Source: Trichosphaerium sp. ATCC 40318
Taxonomy: Eukaryota > Discosea > Flabellinia > Trichosidae
Assembly (NCBI GenBank): GCA_038496445.1
Contig: JALMLS010000048.1
Coordinates: 1 to 64,000 of the forward strand
Direction of reading: 5' to 3'
Length of the DNA stretch: 64,000 bases
Each line of letters opens with the position of its first letter. Position 1 is the stretch's first letter. Position numbers and translations under genes: made by a program. The notes beneath the pieces are model-generated. The model saw nothing but the letters and a program-made list of their open reading frames with translations. It searched no databases and was not told the origin of the DNA. Positions 21,260-32,419 of the stretch are shown here, piece after piece.

Positions 21260-23701
21260 ATGGCAGAAAGTAACAGTGGAGAAGCTATTGCTGGCCTTCT
21301 TACAGAAGACAACATTGAACATGGTGATTTTTATACGGCAGACTCTAAAACAGTCAAAATTGAGAGTGATAACAGTTGGTGCTCGCTATCAATGTCTTTG
21401 GGCGAGTTATACTCAGAAGTCGTTCTACTTGTAAAGTAAGGATGTTTTTACGCTACAAGCGCTCACTAAACTATACTCTTCTGATATTAGGCTTGCTGGA
21501 CCAATTGTGCTGGCTTATTTCTTTCTAAAGATAATGGGAGTTGTAAATATCATACTGGTGGGTCATTTAGAAGAAGCAAAGAATAGTTATTCACATAATG
21601 AACATTTGCTATCTTCAAATGATACTCTACATGTAAACGGAACAGATTCAGAACCTGCCATGCTAGCTGCAGTGGGCTTGTCAGTGTATGCAGATTGTTT
21701 GTTATATGATATTTTTAAAGTACTGATTGTTCTCTAATGACAACTTCTAGGATGTGGTGTAATGTCACCGGGTTTTCTGTCATTATAGGATTGCTAACTG
21801 CAATGGATACACTTTGTTCTCAGCAGTTTGGCGCAAGTGAGTCCCCACAACTATCCGTTTTTTGTTTGTTTTTTGTTTTGAGTGATTTGACTGAAACTTA
21901 GGGAACTTCAAGGCAATAGGTGTCACTTTACAACGTAGTATGTTAGTTGTTTATGTATACAGTATTATTGTTGCTATTTTGTGGTACGTTTGTATGACAG
22001 TGCCCTGTTGAGCATTGCTTAGGCTTTGTTGTTGACTAACAATTCAGGTGTTTTTCTGAACGCTTTTTAAAATTAATCGGCCAAGACCCTGAAGTTGCTA
22101 GATATACTGGAATATACACAAAATGGATGATGCTAGGTACATAGTCAATCCTACTCCCAAGAAAGAACGGAAAAAAGACAATAAAAAAGCCCAGAATTCT
22201 TTTTGCTCACGTGTGGTTTTTAGGTTTGATTCCTTATGCTACTTTTGAAGCGCTTAGAAGATATCTACAAAACCAAAACATTGTATGGCCTATGGTCGTA
22301 TCAAGTGGTGTTGGTGCTGTATTTCATGGTATTTTCACATATGTTGTCATGTTTCCTTTAAAATTCGGATTCATTGCAGCACCTCTTGGCATGGTATGTA
22401 GTCTTAGAATTTGCGTGAATTCTCCAAGTGACCTTTTAGCATTGTCTATAAGAGTATGGTAACGGTATTTGCTTATTTATGCTTTGTTTAGAGTGTTGGG
22501 TTTTGTGTTGCTACATCTTGTCTGTTAGCATATATTTTGGTGACTGGGCTACACAAAATGACATGGGGAGGATTCACAAAAGAAGCTTTTTCTGATTTAC
22601 CACAATTCTTGAAACTAGCTGTTGCTGGCACCTTTATGACTTGCGGGGAATGGTACAATAGCCGATACTTAAATCACCAACATGTTTTAAAAATACAATT
22701 GCACAACATTTTTGATAAGTCTGTAGGTGGGCTTTTGAATTTAGCGCTCTACTTGCCGGGTACAGTACATTATGTTAAAAAGTCATAAATGCACTTGTCT
22801 AATAACAAATTATAGATGGGGAGGAACAAATATGCTGGCATCCTTTAATGTACAATAATGTTTAGAATTTGTTTTCTTTCTTGTACAAAAGCTTACAGCT
22901 GTTAGATTGTTCTTAGTATACTTTCAATGGCCTATCAAATACCATTGGGTATTTCTATTGGTGTTAATACACGTGTGGGAAATTTACTAGGTATGATTGA
23001 TTACCACTTTTATCGTCTGGGTTAACAGCTTGTTTAGGAGCAAATCAACCTAAAAAGGCTAAAAATGCAGCAATATACGCTTTGTGTATCACAATGGGAT
23101 TTGTTGCTATTGTTGTACTTTTATGTTTATCACTTAGAAACGTGTTACCCCGCATATTTACTGATGATCCACCTGTGGTGAAAGAAGTGTCAAGAACACT
23201 TCTCATAACAGCAATATTTATTATTGCCGACTATGGAAATGGAGTTATCTCTGGTATGCTTTCATACTTACATCAATATTTGTGTTTGTAGCTGCATATG
23301 ACCGTAGTGACGTTTTGACATTTTTTTCTTGAGGTATCATTCGGGGATGTGGGAGACAGCATCTTGGAGCAATTGCCAGCATGGTTTCATATTATTTTGT
23401 TGGGTTACCTGTATCAGCTATGCTTCTATTTTTGGGTCATATGGATAGCTTGGGTATGTTCACAGGTCTTACTGTTGCGGGTTGGTGTGTATTTATTGCA
23501 TTCTTTGTACTGGTATTCCGTATGGATTGGAAAAAAGTGAGTAATGTTTTAACAATTTTGATGAAGTTTCTAACTGCTTTGAAGCAAGCTGAAAAGGCAT
23601 TAGCACGTGCTTCAAAAGGTGATACACGTGAAGAGTATAAACACAGCATTCTAATTAATCAAGATGATGATGACATTGAGATACTTGCTCTTGATATTTA
23701 G
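21260..23701 (+). CDS. MATE-family multidrug/toxin extrusion transporter
   Basis: MATE proteins are 12-helix antiporters that export organic cations using H+ or Na+. The reading starts MAESNSGEAIAGLL and continues through many short exons: 'LAGPIVLAYFFLKIMGVVN', 'GLLTAMDTLCSQQFGA' (family-typical A-D-T-L-C-x-Q-x-G-A), 'RYLQNQNIVWPMV', 'EWWAFEFSALLAG', 'IVLSILSMAYQIPLGIS' with 'VGNLLGA', 'SMVSYYFVGLPV', and a charged tail ending 'IEILALDI'. The awkward part at 22640-22950 splices cleanly if GAATG joins GTGGGCTTTT and the next two introns end at TTATAG (22815) and GTTAG. One intron (ending ~22224) carries CACGTG. It is the intact partner of the damaged copy at 25205-25594. Confidence 0.85.
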
Positions 23702-23931
23702 GTAATACAAGTTATATCAAAGCGCCATTCAAAGTACTGATAACTGTTTGCTTGTGTTCATGTATTCGTTCAAATGCCATCTTCATCTAAATAAACCGAG
23801 TTTATCAGATTACCATTTATTGCCCAACACATGATTGTTGTTGGTGTTAAAAAGTTATGTACATTAAAGAAACAAGCGTCAGCATCAATGAAGTAACCAA
23901 ATCGAGACAAAACATAACTTCGCACAACTTT

Positions 23932-23937
23932 CACGTG
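23932..23937. promoter_or_regulatory. CACGTG box before the F-box gene
   Basis: The box lies 41 bp upstream of the ATG at 23978. In the F-box remnant of unit A the matching place (about 20790) reads ATTGAAAGTG, so the box is lost there. Confidence 0.35.
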
Positions 23938-23977
23938 CTGTCTTAATAACGTTGACTTTTAATGATACTAATTTTAA

Positions 23978-25000
23978 ATGGAGTTAAACGCAGATCTTCA
24001 ATGCTACAACTCTGGAACAAGGAAGCCAGGATCAGTGATAATTTACTTATTACAAGATTATTTATCTCTACGAACACGTGCAGTGGCTTGTGCAGTGTGT
24101 CGAGATTGGCAAAACCTGTTATACGTAAAACCACAATTAATACTATCTCTTGAAGACCTCCTTACGCAAGAACGTGAATACCGAAACAACTCTTTGTGTA
24201 TAACATACAATTTTTCAGAAATACCTTCAAGATATGTGCCTAAACTACACCAACTTCTATTCAAGCATGTTGTAAAGTTAAGTCTTGATGTAGATCCATA
24301 TTTCAGAGTTCCTTACCTTTTACTCCTCTGTATGGCTCAATCGGATGGACAACCAAAAAGCTTGGTCCAATCATTATCATTAGACGACCTTTTACAGGCA
24401 ACAACACAACATCTGCAGTGGCTGCAGATTAGATGTTGGGAACCCAACCGAAACCCAAGCATATTCAGCGGTTTAACATGTGTTCCATTGACAAATCTTA
24501 TGCGAATAGATTTCTTTAAGCCATGTATTTCAAGTGTATATGAACTATTAGTAATATCCCCTCAAGTTGAATACATTAAAATAGAAGGAAGCCACAAAGT
24601 TCAAGCAACCTTTAAACAAGACAACATTGTATTTACAAACATAACAGCTCTATCAATGATTCTAAGCAATGTTGGCTCTGTCAAGGCTTGGATGTGGCTT
24701 TTTAAATCTATTCCAAACGTGCAAGAGTTCTATTTCAGAGGAGAAATGAGGGAGTATGGATACAAAAAAACCTACGGAGATCAATTGTCACCTGTGATCC
24801 TTGAAAATTGTAGATATTTAAGGATTGTTGAAGTCAACACATTTTTTAATAGTTTTAAATCCCTCCAGTCATTGCCATACTTGGAGCGTTTCAGTAGAAG
24901 ATATAGTGCGCATCTCTCTCCGTTTGGTCACATATATATGATTGGACATAAAATACATGAGCGACAAATGATTAAACGAAAGAGAAGCAGCAGCTTTTAA
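23978..25000 (+). CDS. F-box-type protein (unit B of the duplication), single exon
   Basis: 340 codons without introns, unusual for this window. Residues 15-60 are F-box-like ('VIIYLLQDYLSLRTRAVACA', then 'CRDWQNLLYVKP'). The rest resembles the irregular leucine-rich C-termini of F-box proteins ('LTCVPLTNLMRIDFFKP', 'VEYIKIEGSHKV', 'TALSMILSNVGSVKAWMWLF', 'LEYLRIVEVNTF'-like strands). It ends in a basic 'RQMIKRKRSSSF'. A damaged copy is present at 20775-21060. The F-box call rests on pattern and context, and I am moderately sure of it. Confidence 0.65.
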   Translation: MELNADLQCYNSGTRKPGSVIIYLLQDYLSLRTRAVACAVCRDWQNLLYVKPQLILSLEDLLTQEREYRNNSLCITYNFSEIPSRYVPKLHQLLFKHVVKLSLDVDPYFRVPYLLLLCMAQSDGQPKSLVQSLSLDDLLQATTQHLQWLQIRCWEPNRNPSIFSGLTCVPLTNLMRIDFFKPCISSVYELLVISPQVEYIKIEGSHKVQATFKQDNIVFTNITALSMILSNVGSVKAWMWLFKSIPNVQEFYFRGEMREYGYKKTYGDQLSPVILENCRYLRIVEVNTFFNSFKSLQSLPYLERFSRRYSAHLSPFGHIYMIGHKIHERQMIKRKRSSSF

Positions 25001-25180
25001 ATTGTCTGATTTGCAAAAATAAAACTTATCCGGTTTGATGTTGTGACGTTTTTGCAGCGAGTTTCTATTTTGTTTTGTTACTGTGTTAATACTAGCTAGC
25101 AATAGTTTGAAATGCTAGCGAGAGCAGTTTCGTAGCATTATCAAAAAAGTCCCCACTTTTCAACTATCCTCAGAATTGAA

Positions 25181-25186
25181 CACGTG
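25181..25186. promoter_or_regulatory. CACGTG box before the damaged MATE copy
   Basis: CACGTGATAG ends 18 bp before the ATG at 25205. It matches the box at 21196 upstream of the intact MATE gene. Confidence 0.35.
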
Positions 25187-25204
25187 ATAGAGAAGGGTTG
25201 CAGA

Positions 25205-25594
25205 ATGGCAGCGGGCAAGGCTAGCGAAGCTGATATTGGACTTCTTGCAGAAGAGAACATAGACTATGAGTTTGACAATATAGAAAATGCAGTATCAAGA
25301 AAGAGAAACGAAAGATGGTGCTCGCTAACAAAGTCTTTGGGCATGTTATGCTCAGAAATCATTCTACTTGCAGGTTGGTGTGTATTTATTGCATTCTTTG
25401 TACTGGTATTCCGTATGGATTGGAAAAAAGTGAGTAATGTTTTAACTATTTTGATGAAGTTTCTAACTGCTCTGAAGCAAGCTGAAAAGGCATTAGCACG
25501 TGCTTCAAAAGGTGATACGTGTGAAGAGTATAAACACAGCATTCTAATTAATCAAGATGATAGTGACATTGAGATACTTCCTCTTGATAATTAG
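25205..25594 (+). pseudogene. internally deleted MATE copy, still an open 129-codon frame
   Basis: The first ~57 codons (MAAGKASEADIGLLAEENID ... MLCSEIILL) correspond to exon 1 of the MATE gene at 21260. They then join directly to 'AGWCVFIAFFVLVFRMDWKK' and the same C-terminal tail (KALARASKGDT...INQDD). Compared with the intact gene, about 2 kb covering eleven of twelve helices and all introns is missing, fused at a short G/TTG microhomology. The join keeps the frame and creates an intron-less one-helix peptide. Two explanations: a simple deletion, or retention as a small membrane protein. Transport activity is impossible. Confidence 0.75.
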
Positions 25595-25866
25595 GTAATG
25601 AGTTTATCAAAACGTTCATTCAAAAGTAGTGATAACTTTTGCTTCAAAACTGATGTTGATAATCCATAGGGTGTAGCACTTGCAACATATTGAGATTATT
25701 GACCTCTTTTCATCTGGCTGACAACTACATCATAGATTAAATTTACCAGACTGTTTTTTAAGAATAAATAAACGTTTTGTAAAGAGTGTCGTTGACTTGA
25801 GTTAATTGCTAAATTTCGCTAGCGTTACAACATCTCGTACAGTATTATCTAGACTTCACGATTTCA

Positions 25867-27141
25867 ATGTCAAAAACCTCACCAGTTATCGCACAGCAAA
25901 GGTAAAAGCTCAATTTATTCAACAGTTACCAGTTTTACGTTCTAACTATCTATAGCCCACAAGTAAGTGTTTTAGACTTACCTACAGAGATATTAGCTTG
26001 TATTTTACGTCAAACTACAAAAGCACGATTTGCAGCTTGTCAAGCTTGCCATCACTTTGCATCTATCATTCACGACATTATTGGCTATGAAAGCGTTATA
26101 ATTTCAACAGTGGAACAAGCAAAAGCGCTTTTAAAACATGCTAGTACTCTCCAACAAACAAAAATTGCTCTTGTTGGCGATTGCTTCGATTGTAGCACCA
26201 TCAAAGAGTTTGCTGGTGTCCATACCATTGACCTTATTGCTTGTAGAGGTGCTACAGATGAGAGTGTGAAAGCTCTTGCTGGTGTTCATACCATAAAGCT
26301 TGGCGGTTACGGAGGTTATACAGATGAATGTATTTCATCTCTGGCAGGTGTTCATACAATTTATCTTAGCGGTTCTACAGGTATTACTGATGAAGGTATC
26401 AAATCACTCTCTGGCGTTCATACTATCGACCTTAGTGATACGTTGGTGACGGATGAAGGTGTTAAATCACTAAAGGGCGTTCATACTATTGATTTGGGTA
26501 ACACTGAAGTAACGGATGAGGGTATCAAATCACTGAAAGGTGTTCATAGCATAAATCTTCATATTTGTAGAAGTATTACCGATGAAGGTGTAAAAGCTTT
26601 AGCTGGTGTACATACCATTCATTTATCAGATACAAACGTGACAGATGAAGGCATTAAATCATTGGCTGGTGTTCATACTATTAATCTTGCTTTTTGTGAA
26701 GATATTACAGATGAAGGTATTAAATCACTTACGGGTGTGCATATCATTAACTTGAGTGGAACATCAGTGACAGATGAAGGTATTAAGCCGCTGGCTGGTG
26801 TTCATACTATCAACCTTAGTGAAACAAATGTGACCGATGAAGGCATTAAGCTGCTGGCTGGTGTTCATACTATTGATTTGACAAACACCTCGGTGACAGA
26901 TGAGGGTATCAAATCAATTGCTGGTGTTCACAACATTCTTCTCTATGGTTGTAAGGCCATAACCGATGAAGGTATTAAATCATTGGCTGGTGTGCATGAA
27001 ATTGATCTTAGCGAAACAAATGTGACAGACAAAGGTATTTCAGCACTGAGAGGTGTTCATACCATTCAGTTATATGACACTAAAGTAACAGATGAGGGTA
27101 TTACTAAATGGCTGGATGGGGCTCATACAGTTGGCCAGTAA
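25867..27141 (+). CDS. F-box protein with ~14 'GVHTI' leucine-rich-type repeats
   Basis: Exon 1 (MSKTSPVIAQQ) is joined by a ~52-nt intron to the F-box ('VLDLPTEILACILRQTTKAR', 'ACQACHHFASII'). From residue ~95 onward the protein consists of ~22-24-residue repeats with consensus VTDEGIKSLAGVHTIDLS: about 14 copies up to the stop at 27139-27141. Positions I/L repeat as in AMN1/FBXL-type leucine-rich repeats, which present substrates to SCF ubiquitin ligases. The unusual VHTI strand and high identity among units point to recent tandem expansion. A decayed piece of a relative is at 54275-54426. Similar VHT(I/L) repeat proteins are known from giant viruses and some protists, so transfer is worth testing. 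Confidence 0.8.
26200..27120 (+). repeat. ~69-bp coding tandem repeats (GVHTIDL units)
   Basis: Direct repeats of 63-72 bp, each containing GGTGTTCATAC and GATGAAGGTAT, fill most of the exon. Repeat length alternates with an optional 2-residue insert (e.g. 'SGSTGITDEG' versus 'SDTLVTDEG'). Confidence 0.85.
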
Positions 27142-27247
27142 TAACAATCTAACGACTGTAACAGTTTTGAATACTAAAATTAAGCTTGCCTCAATCGCAA
27201 CAAAAAAGGATTTCAACAATTTATTTATTCTTTCGAGACAGCAGTGT

Positions 27248-30200
27248 CTATTTTAGACTCTTCTTTAAAGATTTTTTCTTTGATGATGTGACATCACCTG
27301 AAGATGGAATAGACCTAGGTAGAGGCCAATCAAAAGCAAGTGTAGGACATGGAATAGGCGCTTTCTTAAGTTTTTCGTCTAACCATTGCATATGCAACAG
27401 GTAGTCCTTAGGCAAGCATGTCGCAGTGCTAAATAAAACAATGAGACCCTCAGGAAGTTAATCAACCCAAAAAATTTAAAAAAAGGACTAACAAAACTTT
27501 TAAAAGTATTTCGAGGTTTTTCTGTTTGATTGAGTGCGTACTCTGTCTGAAGTCCTCCAACAATGAAAGTCCTATCCTTGTTGAACTTTGCTTTGGTGTA
27601 TACAGCAACGTCGTTACTGGTGTTACCATAAGCACCACCAACATCAAGTTTATACTCTTCACGAAGTTTCTTAAGAAAGAAAAAAAGATTAGAATGTAAA
27701 ACAATATCGTTAGTCAGTACCTTGATGTAAGCTGTCTTAAAGTTACCAACACCAATCGTTTTCGATCCAGGAACATGGTAAATAGGCAAAGTAGGTACAG
27801 CAGTATTAGTGTGTCCAATTAGACCTTGAAAAAAGTTAGAACACTCAAACTTAAACTTGACAATAACGTTTAAAAAAAACAAAATGAGCAACACAGAAAG
27901 AAAAAAAGTATCGTACCTGGAGGGAATCCACGTTTGTGTAGCCATTTCCAAGTAAGGTGGTAATAAGTACCAGCACGACCACTCAAATAAACAGGCAAGT
28001 ATCCTTTAGCATACCAAGACCTGAAAGAAAACAACCGTCAAAAAAAACAACTTTTTGTTTAGGAAAGTCAGTGCGTACCTGACCATAGCAACAGCACCGT
28101 TTCTTGGCGTTGGGTTATAGTTTGAGGCGTTACCACTAACTTGCTCAATAGCAAGTTGAGTTACAAGCTCATGATCACCTACAGTGAGGGTACCATCGAT
28201 ATCATAAACAACACAGCTTGTTCCAGGTTTAAGAACCCACACGGAACCCTAAACCAAATTAAAAACGTTGACATAAATATGGCTATATAAAAATTGATAA
28301 CTCGCTTACCCTTGCTGAGCTATGATCCCTAGCATAGAGTTAAAAAATGTCCTGTCACACGTGATATTGTTTCGTACCTTCTGACAATCATTTGAATCTG
28401 GTATCTTCCAGGTTTTGCAAAGTACTTACGGTCAACGTTGAACTTAGCTGCACCATTTTGAGTTCTGGCAGTGCCATGGTGTTTCCATTCTCCAATTGGG
28501 AAATAAGAATCAGGCTCCTAAAGGCGTTTAGATTAAGTTACAGACTTCAGTAGCTAATCGATTAGCGACTTGTTTATGAACGGTATTAGGTTCTGTTTCG
28601 TGTACCTGGATGAATAGCTCAACGTATGCACCATCGTTGATACGTGTGTAACCATAACGGAAGTTACCAACCAACTCGACTTAAAACGAAGGTAAGTTAA
28701 GTGGTTTAAGAAAAATCATAAAAAAAATACCTGCGACTCTATCGTCACCAGAGCCCAAAAGAACTACATCATCAATACCACAACGATGAGTCTTATGCCC
28801 AGGAAGCATAGCATTTTGCCTCTTGTATGTCTCAGCAACAAGTTGCTTAGGAGACATAGAAAATTGATTGTTTGGAAAGTCTGCAATTGTCAAGTACTTT
28901 CCAGTGTCTTTGCCCTAAAACATAATGTAAAAACTAGAGCTGTGTAAATGATTCTGTACTTGGAGGTATGAGTATTGTAGTCGAAGTTTGACCTTTCCTG
29001 CATTTGTACGGTCTGCCTTTGCAGAGCGCAAATCAAAATAGTCATCAGCTAAATAACTCATTTAGATAACAACAGCCCAATATTAAAACTTTCTAACCTG
29101 GAATGCCTGGTGACAAGTAATCGAGCAATAGAACACTCTCATACAATAAATGATCCTTATGGAATTTTCCCAAAGAACTCTTACGCCACAAAGCAACGTT
29201 GATTTCTTGATTGGAGTGGAAGATTAAGCTGTTAAAAAAGAATGAGATTTTCACAGAAAAAGAAAAAGAAAAAGTTTACAATATCAGGCTTCAATTAACG
29301 TACAAATACATAAAAGTGCCCCACGTCCATCCTTTAGATTTAATATAGCTTATACTCTTAGAACGAATAGTTTGACCATCACAAGTGATTTTAAAGTAGT
29401 AATTGGAGCCCTTATTGAGGAATTTGGTCTTAACGTTATCATGAGATACAGCGTCATCGACTAAAGCAAGTGTTATTATGGAGATGTTATTCTGAAGTCG
29501 TGGGGAAATTATTTCTATCATCTTTTTTTTCTTTATCAAAAAATCGTACTCCATAGCCTTAATTGTCCAATAAATGCCTCTGGCTTGGTATCGTCGCTAG
29601 ATTTAACTACCAGCTCTTTGGATTCCTTATCATCATCGCTCTATTTGAAGATACACGTGTTAGAAGATCAAAGTCCCAAAAAAATTTTACTTACAACGTC
29701 TCCCCACTCGAAAAAGTGAGTGCCATCAATGAATTTGTTTCTCTTTACGTGAGTGATATACCTATTCTCAAATAAAGCTTGTCCGAATCTGACAGCATCC
29801 TCACGGTCCTTTGTGTCCAATAATTCGAGCATAACATCAACAGCATCACATCCTTTAAAAAACTGTTAAAAAAATCTTTTTATGATAACTTCAGTGCTAC
29901 CTTTGAACGCTGGGCGTCTGTTTGAACCCATCTTTTTGCAAGTTGTTGGAACTTTCTCCTTTAGGCGACCGTAGAAGTCTTTAAGCTTAAAAAGTAATCA
30001 AAACACGCGCAATAGGCTTAACCCTTACCAACGATTCATCTCCGAGATCTAGCTTGAGTGGTTCATCAGTAGTTGCGCTTGTAGTATTAGTTTCGAGTCC
30101 TTCAACGCGTTGATCGAGCTCCAGAACGTGTTCGGCGAGTTCCTGACGATATTTAAAATTTAATTGTGTGATTAACGCTGTGCACCTCCATTTGGCCTCT

Positions 30201-30314
30201 GAGGATCCTGACTTCGTGCATAATCTCTTGAACCATACCGGCAACGTCAGCGCTTTCTTCATAATTCGAAAAAGAGCGCTTCAAACTCTCCGTTGGTGGT
30301 TTCTTCTTGCTCAT
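27248..30314 (-). CDS. DEP + LNS2 (lipin/Nir-like) lipid-signalling protein
   Basis: The N-terminus (MSKKKPPTESLKRS) leads into a coiled-coil-like stretch and then a DEP domain: 'FKGCDAVDVMLELL', 'DREDAVRFGQALFENRYITH', 'FIDGTHFFEW'. DEP domains bind membranes or receptors. The middle contains beta-rich sequence ('GYTRINDGAYVELFIQ'). The C-terminal third is an LNS2 domain: 'GTSCVVYDIDGTLTVGDHEL', 'NPTPRNGAVAMV', 'KGYLPVYLSGRAGTYYHLT'-like exon, 'PTLPIYH', 'VGNFKTAYIKVL', 'GGAYGNTSNDVAVYTKA'. LNS2 is a HAD-like fold found in lipin phosphatidate phosphatases and PITPNM/Nir proteins. The DxDGT signature (DIDGT) is intact, so phosphatidate binding or hydrolysis is possible. It has many small exons; one intron has CACGTG (28358). 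The stop is TAG, 27248-27250. Confidence 0.78.
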
Positions 30315-30698
30315 GGTGCGTAGCTGAATAGGGAGTCTAAAAAAACTCAAAACGGACTTTTTTATGACTTGCCTCAAACGAAGAAAACTTCTTTCCCTGT
30401 TCTAGCATTGATCCCGTGCGTACAGCCATGCAGGGGATAAATTTGCCCGGAAAAGTCAGTTTGGCCGAAACTCGCGACAACCCGCTAATTCCACCGCAAG
30501 GTTCGAAAAATTTACACCAAATTAGTGCTTAATAACGTGGCGCCACAAGAGTTTATTTAAAGGCATGATTGTTTTGAGGTGTCACAATGTGACGACTGAC
30601 GATTGAGTTTTTTTTGTGATTTTCTCCCTTCTTTTTTATCGCTTTGTTTGGAATACATATACGTATATAATATTATGATTTTTGTTTATGTGTGCATC

Positions 30699-32419
30699 TT
30701 ATCTTGATAACCTTGTTGTATGTGCAATCTTTTTGCCTTCATGTTTGTCCCACACAGCATCAATTAAGTCGCCAAAAACATTTTTAACTAAAATGACATT
30801 GTGAGCAAAAAAAAATACATTAAAGGACCTACCATTTTCTCCTGTCCTCGTAGACATTAAGGCGCTACCAATAACACTTACATAAATCTTCTGAACATTC
30901 GCTACGACACGCTACAAAAAAAAAGGAAGAAAATTAACAAAAAACTTAAGTAAGTTTCTTTCCCACATACCTTAGCCTCTACTGCCCATAGAGTACGTTG
31001 AGTTGCTGTAAGCATATCCATCTTATTTCCAACTATTATAATACGAAAGTCTTTTACTATACGTGTCCTACATCGGAAAGCAGCCAACCATTCAAAAATA
31101 TACTTTTCAAATCCGACACCGCCAATAAATTTAGTTACATCATAAAGAAGCACTACACCATCACACGTGTGGAGTATTCTGTGATACGTCTGAAAACAAA
31201 GAAAAGCGTTAACACGTGATAAATCAATAAATGATATCAAAGAAGAACATCATACCTCTATAGGAGGTGAGCCTCTTTTAGATGAGCAGTCAATTGAATT
31301 AAGTGTCACATCTTGAACCCGAACCTGTACCCGAAACCTTTTATTTGCATTAGCTTCTATTGTCCTCTACTACATGTTAGATGCATATACAAGTATTGTA
31401 GGAGCGTACCCAACTACCTAAACCAAGCCACCAACTAGCACATAAGAACTTTTGCATTGTTGTCTTTCCAGCACCAATATCACCAACTAAAATGACCGAA
31501 AACGCATTATAACAACTAGGTCATTAAAGTGTTAGTGATGGCAACATGTAGAAATAAGAAAATGACGTTTCTTTACCCTTTCAAAGCAAGCTCATAGGAT
31601 AATAACCAATCCTCAGCGTTTGCTGTTCTAACTGAATAAGATATATCTTGTAGTGTTGTTCTAAATGTTACAGCACTTGTAGTAAACCGTCCTCTATCTA
31701 CGGAGCGAATACAACGCAGTGGGATCGCGTGCTTGATCATCTAATATTTTTACAATGTTAGCACATCCGAGTAAGAGTGCTTGTTTACCTTTGTTCGCGG
31801 ATCACAAAGCAACAGTGATCGAAGTGTCAATAGTACAATAAACCTGCCTTTGTTTTCACTACTACGTGGTGCTTCACGCTGCGGATTGCGCTCTTCTAAG
31901 TCGTCTGAAGTGCGTAGAGCACTTTGGACAAAGCCAAAAAGCGTGTCCTCTTTTTTCCACTATTCCATGTTAAAATTGTGATATAGGGCTACGGGCAAAT
32001 TTTTATAGCGTTTGTGTGGCCATTGAGGCGAATAAAGAGTTACAGTTATGGAATTCTGGGTGAGAAAGTTTTTATTTTACGAACTCTTTCGTTTTAACGT
32101 ACCGTTACTATCGCTAGTTGTTTAATAACCGGTCTGAACCTTCTTTGGTACTTTGCCTAAGCGTAAAATTGTTAACAACGTTCTACGAGCGTGGAACAGT
32201 ACCAAAAATTCAGGAAAGCGCGTAAGACGGCTCCAAAGTTGACATACGCATGAGCACGATGCAAAATCCTCATCATCTGTGAAATGAAGCATTTCAACCA
32301 CCATTTCAGGAGGTAGGTAGCTTAGGGAGAGCGAAGGAGTAAAAGTAACGCTACAATGTGTTATTCCGTTGTAGCAATGTACAAACGTACTTATTGCTAT
32401 CATTCGAGGTTGTAATCAT
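30699..32419 (-). CDS. apparent F-box + PH-like + Ras/Rab-like GTPase fusion
   Basis: Start MITTSNDSNNVTF, then an F-box ('LSYLPPEMVVEMLHFTDDED', 'CVCQLWSRLTRF'). Splicing across 32145-32050 leads into PH-like strands ('NSITVTLYSPQWPHKRYKNL', 'KGRFIVLLTLRSLLLCDPR', 'AEDWLLSYELAL'). A small-GTPase domain follows: P-loop 'GDIGAGKTTMQ', 'HTCDGVVLLYDVT', 'IIIVGNKMDM' (NKxD box) and a C-terminal helix ending 'TTRLSR'. The usual DxxG switch II (DTAGQ) is replaced by 'DCSSKRG', so hydrolysis may be altered. No prenylation CaaX box is seen. At least eight exons. I know no protein with this domain order; if the first junction were wrong, it would be an F-box gene next to a PH-GTPase gene. Confidence 0.6.

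Noticed and set aside
21900-22950. Suspicion that the MATE gene at 21260 is a broken pseudogene
   Set aside because: Choosing the donor GAATG|GTACAA and acceptors at GTCTGTAG, TTATAG and GCTGTTAG restores one frame with family motifs (EWWAFEFSALLAG, IVLSILSMAYQIPLGIS).
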